Source: Saccoglossus kowalevskii (Eukaryota > Hemichordata > Enteropneusta > Harrimaniidae). Taken from it: a stretch of 10,212 bases of DNA. The DNA lies in contig NW_003143804.1 of assembly GCF_000003605.2 (NCBI RefSeq), positions 56,068-66,279 on the forward strand, read 5' to 3'. Below the pieces are notes generated by a model, which saw only the letters and a program-made list of their open reading frames with translations, was not told the origin of the DNA and made no database searches. Positions 6,901 to 10,212 of the stretch are shown piece after piece. The first letter of the stretch is position 1. Each line of letters begins with the position of its first letter. Both the position numbers and the translations under genes were made by a program.

Positions 6901-8043
6901 ATGTAAATGCATCTATGCAACAATTCCCTTCAAAAACTGTTTTACTAATTTAATTTAATTGGTATCAATTAACAGTGAAAGAAATTATTTTAATATCGTC
7001 ACGTTTTTTACAAAAATAACAAACTACTTCTGAGGCAATACAAACATGATTAAAATACTATAGAAACAATTTCTTTTTATCATTATAAACTCCAAGTGAT
7101 ATTCACTAAATTAAGCAGAAAATAGTTATCCTTGGCCCGGTTCTTTTAATACAATAATTGACCTGATAGGGCAAAAATATCATTTAACTAATCAGATCGC
7201 AGTAACTGACAACTATGTTTGAATATTGATAACTGTGAGAAGCACAATGAAAAAGACATTGAGTGTGGGTCTCAGACAAATTGGAATGTTCACAAATTGA
7301 TGATACTGTTTATTAAATTCAGTGCACACTGTGTGACTTTGAGTTTACTAAGTTCTACGTGGTAAAAAGCGTTCTAATAATATTTTTAAAGCTGGTATCT
7401 AAATGGTTGTATTTGAGAGCCCAGATGAGGTAAAACATTCACACTCGAGTCTTAATCAGTCACGATAAGCCTCAAACCATGAGTCAAGGGTGTGATGATA
7501 TTTACATACTGCGAGGCTCAAATAGTCATTTTTTTTTTCAGCCCACCATTTTTTTTAAAATTTGTGCTCTCTAAAAATCTTCAAAAAATTGGCTGGGAAA
7601 CAAATCAAGCAAGTCAGACATTCCACACATTAAATAGACATAAAAGCAATGATTGCCAGGAAATTGTTATTCAAAACAATAGTATTTATGAGGCCTTGAG
7701 ATGGGATTTAGATTAAAAAAAAAGTTATAGGGGCTCTTTTTTGAATGATAAATTCCTTGTTGTGGATGTAGTGTATTTTAGCTATAAATAGAATTAAACC
7801 CATTTAACTGTCAATCATTCACTCCTAGCATACTTTGAACGGTACGTAAATTATTCTGTCGGGCAACTTATTGTTCTGTAAATATCAGTTAGGTTTATGA
7901 TATCCAGGGATCAATTTTTCATAGGCTGACCTAGTCTATTCCTAACCATTGCCACCATAATAACCTCCTTTTGTTGTCCAACAGAGTCGCTACATATCAG
8001 GCCCCGATTTATACTTCACAAGAATGCAGATGAAAAACAATAA
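1..8043 (+). CDS. ZC3H3: ZC3H3 (Smicl) orthologue, five-CCCH-finger nuclear RNA-binding protein; 5'-partial, ten coding exons
   Basis: Seen: join(<1..912, 1032..1119, 1897..2120, 4293..4524, 5184..5342, 5642..5708, 5910..6041, 6196..6365, 6453..6628, 7985..8043) gives one uninterrupted frame of 738 residues ending in TAA. Order: disordered Ser/Thr/Lys-rich region with basic-aromatic motifs (1-332), IGG...LxR motifs (366-474), five CCCH fingers (509-632), charged tail (633-738). The finger spacings and linkers ([26 protein letters not shown]) match vertebrate ZC3H3 as I remember it, more closely than CPSF4. Known of the family: ZC3H3 is nuclear, binds poly(A)-related factors including PABPN1, is needed for poly(A)+ mRNA export in flies and human cells, was found as the Smad- and CPSF-interacting protein Smicl, and is linked to the PAXT nuclear exosome adaptor. 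Odd: one GC-AG intron. The start codon and promoter lie upstream of the window; the human protein is longer (about 950 residues), which fits a missing N-terminus. Confidence 0.93.
913..1031 (+). other. Intron 1 (phase 1)
   Basis: GTGGGT...TTATTTTACAG, 119 bases. An in-frame TAG lies at 921-923. Nothing else is recognised in it. Confidence 0.82.
1032..1119 (+). CDS. ZC3H3: ZC3H3 exon: short linker with one KYSLTR motif
   Basis: This 88-base exon has acceptor TTTTACAG|G and donor ACA|GTAAGT. It takes phase 1 from the previous exon and leaves phase 2, and both junctions keep the frame. It encodes about 29 residues, including [11 protein letters not shown] (KYSLTR at 1079-1096), the same motif type as in the preceding exon, which supports it as real coding sequence. 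It is too short to be convincing alone; phase compatibility on both sides and the motif are the evidence. Skipping it would shift the frame, because 88 is not a multiple of three. Confidence 0.82.
1120..1896 (+). other. Intron 2 (phase 2)
   Basis: GTAAGT...ATTTAG, 777 bases and AT-rich. It contains a nine-base G run (1197-1205) preceded by GGGA, GTGAGTGAGT-like simple sequence near 1733-1763, and a (TTAA) microsatellite at 1831-1857 just upstream of the acceptor's pyrimidine tract. Short open frames on the - strand (1216-1416 and 1533-1775) look like chance. No gene is seen. Confidence 0.82.
1831..1857. repeat. (TTAA)n microsatellite
   Basis: Six perfect TTAA units followed by TTT lie about 40 bases upstream of the acceptor of the exon at 1897. 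This is simple-sequence DNA, probably length-polymorphic. Confidence 0.95.
1897..2120 (+). CDS. ZC3H3: ZC3H3 exon: first IGG...LxR motif and basic segments
   Basis: This 224-base exon has acceptor ATTTAG|A preceded by a T/C-rich tract (TTTTTTCTCTTCT, from about 1868) and donor CAAG|GTAAGT, taking phase 2 and leaving phase 1. It encodes another basic-aliphatic motif, RCKLKLDRR (1931-1957), then [16 protein letters not shown] (1991-2038), then RTKLVKQ (2099-2119). The IGG...LxR stretch recurs twice in the next exon. The region is strongly basic and likely contributes to nuclear localisation or RNA contact, which is inference. Read-through into the intron stops at a TAA at 2126-2128. Confidence 0.87.
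2779..2821. repeat. 12-base perfect inverted repeat, 19-base spacer
   Basis: TCATTGACGATT at 2779-2790 and its exact reverse complement AATCGTCAATGA at 2810-2821. It could form a hairpin in the intron transcript or be the remnant of a small inverted-repeat element. No duplicated target site was identified around it. Confidence 0.85.
3941..3969. repeat. Bulged hairpin in intron 3
   Basis: TTTCAGT (3949-3955) pairs with ACTGAAA (3959-3965) across a three-base loop. ACAC (3941-3944) can pair with GTGT (3966-3969) if four bases bulge. This is a short secondary structure; function unknown, possibly chance. Confidence 0.6.
4293..4317 (+). promoter_or_regulatory. Cluster of four frame-preserving candidate 3' splice sites
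   Basis: AG dinucleotides end at 4292, 4301, 4310 and 4316, spaced 9, 9 and 6 bases, so each leaves the same reading frame. The first follows the best pyrimidine tract and is preferred here. The others follow CTCAAG, ATAAAG and TTATAG, with poorer upstream tracts. Confidence 0.6.
4293..4524 (+). CDS. ZC3H3: ZC3H3 exon: two more G...LxR motifs upstream of the fingers
   Basis: The donor ACA|GTGAGT ends the exon in phase 2; read-through would meet TGA at once (4526-4528). The start is chosen at 4293, after TTTTGCTTTTGTTTATTCATAAG, because it is the first AG after the best pyrimidine tract. Later AGs ending at 4301, 4310 and 4316 would also keep the frame, removing 3, 6 or 8 residues. The exon encodes [16 protein letters not shown] (4325-4372), a Glu/Lys/Ser-rich spacer, and [16 protein letters not shown] (4445-4492), both related to the motif in the previous exon. 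[13 protein letters not shown] is, from memory, typical of the ZC3H3 region just before the fingers. There is no Cys-rich domain here. Confidence 0.88.
4525..5183 (+). other. Intron 4 (phase 2)
   Basis: GTGAGT...TTTCTATTTCAG, 659 bases. It contains a richer-GC block (about 4656-4897) flanked by a direct repeat, described separately. There is no reading frame that I can connect to the gene. Confidence 0.85.
4646..4907. repeat. Possible old insertion: 242-base block between 10-base direct repeats
   Basis: AAAAAAAATC occurs at 4646-4655 and again at 4898-4907. The sequence between is clearly richer in G+C than the rest of the intron (for example around 4681-4700 and 4785-4890). The size and flanking repeat would suit a short retroposon or other non-autonomous element. 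I see no RNA polymerase III A or B box and no terminal inverted repeats, and the flanking repeat is low-complexity, so the call is tentative. Confidence 0.35.
5184..5342 (+). CDS. ZC3H3: ZC3H3 exon: CCCH finger 1 and first Cys of finger 2
   Basis: The acceptor is TTTCTATTTCAG|T, and the exon takes phase 2 and leaves phase 2. It encodes a basic helix-like lead-in ([11 protein letters not shown], then [10 protein letters not shown]) followed by finger 1, C-x8-C-x5-C-x3-H, at 5254-5313 (window residues 509, 518, 524, 528). The linker DPDKVAVC leads into finger 2, whose first Cys codon is 5335-5337. The lead-in, finger and linker are close to the vertebrate protein and are the strongest family signature in the window. 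The donor is AG|GCAAGT, a GC donor. No GT nearby restores the conserved CTRFLRGTC, so the GC site is well supported. Read-through from here would end after another 11 codons. Confidence 0.95.
5343..5641 (+). other. GC-AG intron (intron 5)
   Basis: The intron begins GCAAGT after exon-final AG and ends ATCGCAG. GC-AG introns are a known minor class spliced by the major spliceosome, usually with an otherwise strong donor, as here (AG|GCAAGT). It interrupts finger 2 between its first Cys and the FLRGTC segment. The 299-base interior is AT-rich with no coding content that I can support. Confidence 0.88.
5642..5708 (+). CDS. ZC3H3: ZC3H3 exon: rest of CCCH finger 2
   Basis: This 67-base exon has acceptor TTCATCGCAG|A and donor AAG|GTAGGA, taking phase 2 and leaving phase 0. 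The joined codon AGA (R) gives [19 protein letters not shown], finger 2 with spacing C-x7-C-x5-C-x3-H; its last three ligands are at 5658, 5676 and 5688. KVSKDK follows and leads directly to MPVC of finger 3. Skipping the exon would shift the frame and destroy the fingers. Confidence 0.94.
5709..5909 (+). other. Intron 6 (phase 0)
   Basis: GTAGGA...TTATCTCCACAG, 201 bases, AT-rich, nothing else recognised. It falls exactly in the linker between fingers 2 and 3. Confidence 0.9.
5910..6041 (+). CDS. ZC3H3: ZC3H3 exon: CCCH finger 3 and first half of finger 4
   Basis: This 132-base exon is phase 0 at both ends, with acceptor TTTATCTCCACAG|A. Finger 3, C-x7-C-x4-C-x3-H, runs from Cys 5919 to His 5970-5972; the spacing of four is the ZC3H3 pattern I recall for this finger. 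[10 protein letters not shown] links to finger 4, whose first two Cys codons are at 6000 and 6024. The donor AAAAG|GTTGTT is a weak match after GT, but the next exon starts exactly with the third Cys of finger 4, so it is well fixed. Because the exon is a multiple of three, skipping it would keep the frame and remove finger 3, joining finger 2 to the end of finger 4. Confidence 0.94.
6042..6195 (+). other. Intron 7 (phase 0)
   Basis: GTTGTT...TATTTTGCAG, 154 bases. It splits finger 4 immediately before its third Cys. The donor is weak after GT. Confidence 0.9.
6196..6365 (+). CDS. ZC3H3: ZC3H3 exon: end of finger 4, finger 5 and basic tail
   Basis: The acceptor TATTTTGCAG|T starts with the third Cys of finger 4 (6196); CKERH completes it with His at 6208 (C-x7-C-x5-C-x3-H). 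Finger 5, C-x8-C-x5-C-x3-H, follows after three residues: Cys 6220, 6247 and 6265, His 6277. After it come RMRKRK and, 10 residues further on, KKKSS, a likely bipartite nuclear localisation signal. The donor CCAA|GTAAGT leaves phase 2; read-through would meet TAA at 6367. The close packing of fingers 4 and 5 agrees with the family. Confidence 0.94.
6366..6452 (+). other. Intron 8 (phase 2)
   Basis: GTAAGT...TTAAATTTAG, 87 bases, the shortest intron here. It separates the finger block from the charged tail. Confidence 0.86.
6453..6628 (+). CDS. ZC3H3: ZC3H3 exon: charged C-terminal region
   Basis: The acceptor is TTAAATTTAG|T (AG at 6451-6452). A second AG five bases downstream (6456-6457) would shift the frame to an early stop, so the first is used. 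The exon encodes a basic stretch EKKRRMGDK, an acidic patch [11 protein letters not shown] (6490-6522), then [13 protein letters not shown] (6532-6570), and a Lys/Asp-rich end. LPSFI-like sequence near the C-terminus also occurs, as I recall, in vertebrate ZC3H3. The donor GCAAG|GTGAGA leaves phase 1. Without splicing, five more residues and a TAA at 6643-6645 would end the protein here. Confidence 0.85.
6629..7984 (+). other. Intron 9 (phase 1, 1356 bases)
   Basis: GTGAGA...TTGTTGTCCAACAG. AT-rich, with a small hairpin TTAATTG/CAATTAA at 6955-6972. An open frame at 7492-7716 begins in repeat-poor AT-rich sequence and resembles no family that I know. No RNA gene is seen. Confidence 0.8.
7985..8043 (+). 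CDS. ZC3H3: ZC3H3 terminal coding exon, SLHIRPRF C-terminus and stop
   Basis: The acceptor CTCCTTTTGTTGTCCAACAG|A (AG at 7983-7984) has a good pyrimidine tract. The split codon GAG (E) is followed by [18 protein letters not shown] and TAA at 8041-8043. The exon is short, but phase 1 fits the previous donor. The LHIRPR sequence resembles the extreme C-terminus of vertebrate ZC3H3, which from memory ends in LHIKPRL. Those two facts, not length, are why I accept it across an intron of 1356 bases. It is extended by about 11 residues compared with the ending I remember. Confidence 0.82.
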
Positions 8044-8656
8044 CCTTCAACAGAAGATACTAAAATTACAACCGCAATATGGTGTTTATTTTGATAATTT
8101 TCCAGTAATTATCCTAAAAAACAATGACAATTGTGATTTGGCAAAAAAAGTTCAAATGGCAAGTTCCATTTAAAAAAAAATGTGATATTTGTCACACATT
8201 AATTTACATAAAAAAACAGGTAAGTATAACTTTTATGAAATACAGCTTTATTCTTGTATTTTTTTGTTGTAATGTAATTTTTACTATTTTAACTTATGGT
8301 TAACTCATGGAAATTGTGTACAACATTTTGAGATAAACCTTGTTAAACATCTTACCCAACACACAAGCACAAATGTGATTTCTTTTCCAAAATGTTTGAA
8401 ATTTCAGTTCGAAAACCAACTTTTTTCAAGATATTTTGATTGTTGTGATGATAAAACATAAAAAAAAATAGTGTTTTTACAGTATTTTATACTCTTACTT
8501 ACATTATCACAAAGTTTAGTTTTCGCAGTACAATATAAAGTTTACATTAATTGGCCTGTGTTCTTGTTATATTTACATTACAACTCGGTGTGTGCTGGGT
8601 GTGACTAGCATGTAATTCCGGATGAGAAAAAAGTATTAAATAAAGATGTGTAACAC
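8044..8656 (+). other. ZC3H3: ZC3H3 3' untranslated region
   Basis: AT-rich sequence without long frames runs from the TAA to the poly(A) signal, about 610 bases. The end is estimated as 10-20 bases past the AATAAA. A TTTTAT element (8485-8490) resembles a cytoplasmic polyadenylation element but is expected by chance at this composition. Confidence 0.65.
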
Positions 8657-8708
8657 CAATCTAATTTCCTTGTGATATCTTTCTTTAATAAGGGGGTGGT
8701 GTGTTTTA
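8635..8708 (+). terminator. Poly(A) signal and GT-rich downstream element
   Basis: ATTAAA (8635-8640) overlaps AATAAA (8639-8644), and a GGGGGTGGTGTGTTTT stretch follows at about 8692-8707 with a T-rich segment between. This is the first clear AATAAA after the stop codon and has the expected architecture, with cleavage probably near 8655-8665. Further AATAAA copies at 8756, 9296, 9594 and 10108 could serve as alternative sites. Confidence 0.72.
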
Positions 8709-10212
8709 CTGACTCGTTCGCTCCTATATGACATCACATGAGAAGGTCGTTGCGAAATAAAATCGTTTTTGAACTGATTCAATGTCGCTTGAAGGAATTG
8801 TTTACTTACACCATAGAGAGAATTTCACCTTGCTGCAATCACACAATTGAATCATGAAAACTGGAGTTGTCATATTTGGTGATTTCATAGATGAATAATG
8901 CGACAAGCATTCATTTTTATTGCTATTTGATTTCACTATTTTAATATTTCATAATAATCAATTTTTCCAGTTGGATTTAATGTAGCAGATTATTTTCTTT
9001 CTAGAAATTAACAACAAATGATATTGAATATTTAAATAGAAATATAATCTATGTGACTTTTAGGTGGAGATGTGTGAATTAGGTCGGCTTATATTAATCC
9101 CGGAAAAAACAGATGTCTCTAAACTGATTATTATTGGTGGCAGCTTGTTACAAATGAGTTGTTGGTGTGTGCATCTTCTTGCAATAGAGTATTATTCCAA
9201 AGAGATTTCCTGGTAAATTTTAATTTAGAAAATATCAAACTCTTTTATGTAGGTTTGTCAGACCTTACTTTTTAAAGCCACTTCCCTCGTCTATCAATAA
9301 ACTCTCTAAACTGAGAGCTAGTAATCATTCTCCCTATTCAACATTGTTTTAATGTGATCAATGCCGTAGCTTCCCTAATAACGTGCGTCTTTTTTAGCTG
9401 CCAGGTCATTTTCCAAAAGGCAAGATCTGGCTTGTGTTTATACAAGTAAAATACAGGGGGAAAATCTGTGGTGCAGTTACACTAAAGAAAACATTTTCGA
9501 ACATTTACGCCATTTTTGTTGTGCTGGTGATTCACCTCATTAGTTGTTAGCTGTTGCCATGTAATGCTCGCGAAAAATGGGTCATTCAGTAAAAATAAAC
9601 GCTTGTCACATTTTTCTTAGTGAACACACCCCGGCTACGTTTTAGATGGCATTTCTTCAAGTTAACAGTGTTGTGATATCATGTTCTTACGGGAGTGTAT
9701 AAAATTGAATATAATGTGTACATCAACAAGCATTGACAATGCACAGTTGCCATGTTTTTTTTGGTAATCAATCTGTGTTCAATATGTAGATATACACGTC
9801 TACCAAAACGCTCACTCCATGCATCATTCTGTATGTCAATTTTAATGCAGTATGACTAGGAAAAAAATCGAAAAAAAAAAACACATTGTGTATGATCCTG
9901 ATACATTGCCCAGTTCATCTGCATGAAATGATTCCAGACACATTTACAGACTGATTTTAGACAAAATGACACAATTAACAGATTTCATCAAGTTACACAA
10001 AATAACACTGTGGTATTATCTTTGAGTATGCATGTAGTACTGTACCGGTACTTATGTTCAAACTGAATCAGATAATAGATTAGCAAGAAATTGGTATAAG
10101 TCGTGAATAATAAACAAAATGGTCACCAATCGGCCATTTCTGTTTGAATACATGATCTTCTGTCAAAGTTTGAGTGAAATCGCCCTGTTCATGTCATTTG
10201 TGGCTACGGTCT
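8709..10212. other. AT-rich downstream intergenic sequence
   Basis: I see no convincing coding exon on either strand, no RNA gene and no transposon protein here. It holds scattered A/T runs (for example A-rich 9859-9881), a perfect palindrome GTACCGGTAC at 10042-10051, and an imperfect inverted repeat around 9399-9436 (GCCAGGTC / GATCTGGC arms). Confidence 0.7.

Noticed and set aside
2874-7222. Loose similarity between 2884-2915 (ATCGCAACAGCAACTGACAA) and 7197-7216 (ATCGCAGTAACTGACAACTA)
   Set aside because: The match needs a gap and fades at once on both sides, so it is too short to claim a shared repeat.
7492-7716. Open frame of 74 codons on the + strand in intron 9
   Set aside because: No homology that I recognise, no plausible acceptor and donor pair joining it to the gene in frame, and a low-complexity start.
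10042-10051. GTACCGGTAC palindrome as a regulatory site
   Set aside because: A ten-base palindrome is expected now and then by chance, and nothing near it suggests a promoter.
1-10212. CRISPR array, operon, phage or bacterial mobile element
   Set aside because: The window is intron-bearing animal DNA with a single gene, and no regularly spaced repeats or prokaryotic genes are present.

Overview
This is eukaryotic, almost certainly animal, genomic DNA. It is AT-rich, with short exons separated by GT-AG introns and a metazoan-type poly(A) signal. The only gene I can support is on the + strand. Its 5' part lies outside the window, and it encodes an orthologue of ZC3H3 (also called Smicl), a nuclear protein with five CCCH zinc fingers. 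The finger region resembles the vertebrate protein closely and the gene is intron-rich. That suits an invertebrate deuterostome or a lophotrochozoan better than an insect, but I cannot name the species from sequence alone.

I rebuilt the transcript by chaining splice sites with compatible phases. Ten coding segments (1-912, 1032-1119, 1897-2120, 4293-4524, 5184-5342, 5642-5708, 5910-6041, 6196-6365, 6453-6628, 7985-8043) join without a frame break into 738 codons plus a TAA at 8041-8043. Intron phases are 1,2,1,2,2,0,0,2,1. Residue numbers below count from the first complete codon in the window (positions 3-5) and are not numbers in the full protein.

Exons at 1-2120 encode a Ser/Thr/Lys-rich, probably disordered region with many short basic-aromatic motifs of the RYKLKR / QYKFVR / KYSLTR type. 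Exons at 1897-2120 and 4293-4524 carry three copies of a 15-16 residue motif (IGG...LxR). Exons at 5184-6365 carry the five CCCH fingers. Exon 6453-6628 is a charged tail, and a last small coding exon at 7985-8043 ends with SLHIRPRF.

The 3' UTR runs from 8044 to about 8656 and ends after overlapping ATTAAA/AATAAA signals at 8635-8644, followed by a GT-rich element. The rest, to 10212, is AT-rich intergenic sequence with no gene that I can see. Introns 3 (2.17 kb) and 9 (1.36 kb) are the largest non-coding blocks inside the gene. Notable points are a GC-AG intron splitting finger 2, a cluster of four acceptor AGs before exon 4 that all keep the frame, and a 242-base richer-GC block in intron 4 flanked by a 10-base direct repeat. 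I found no unknown multi-gene system. The closest thing to undescribed biology here is the set of repeated short motifs upstream of the fingers.
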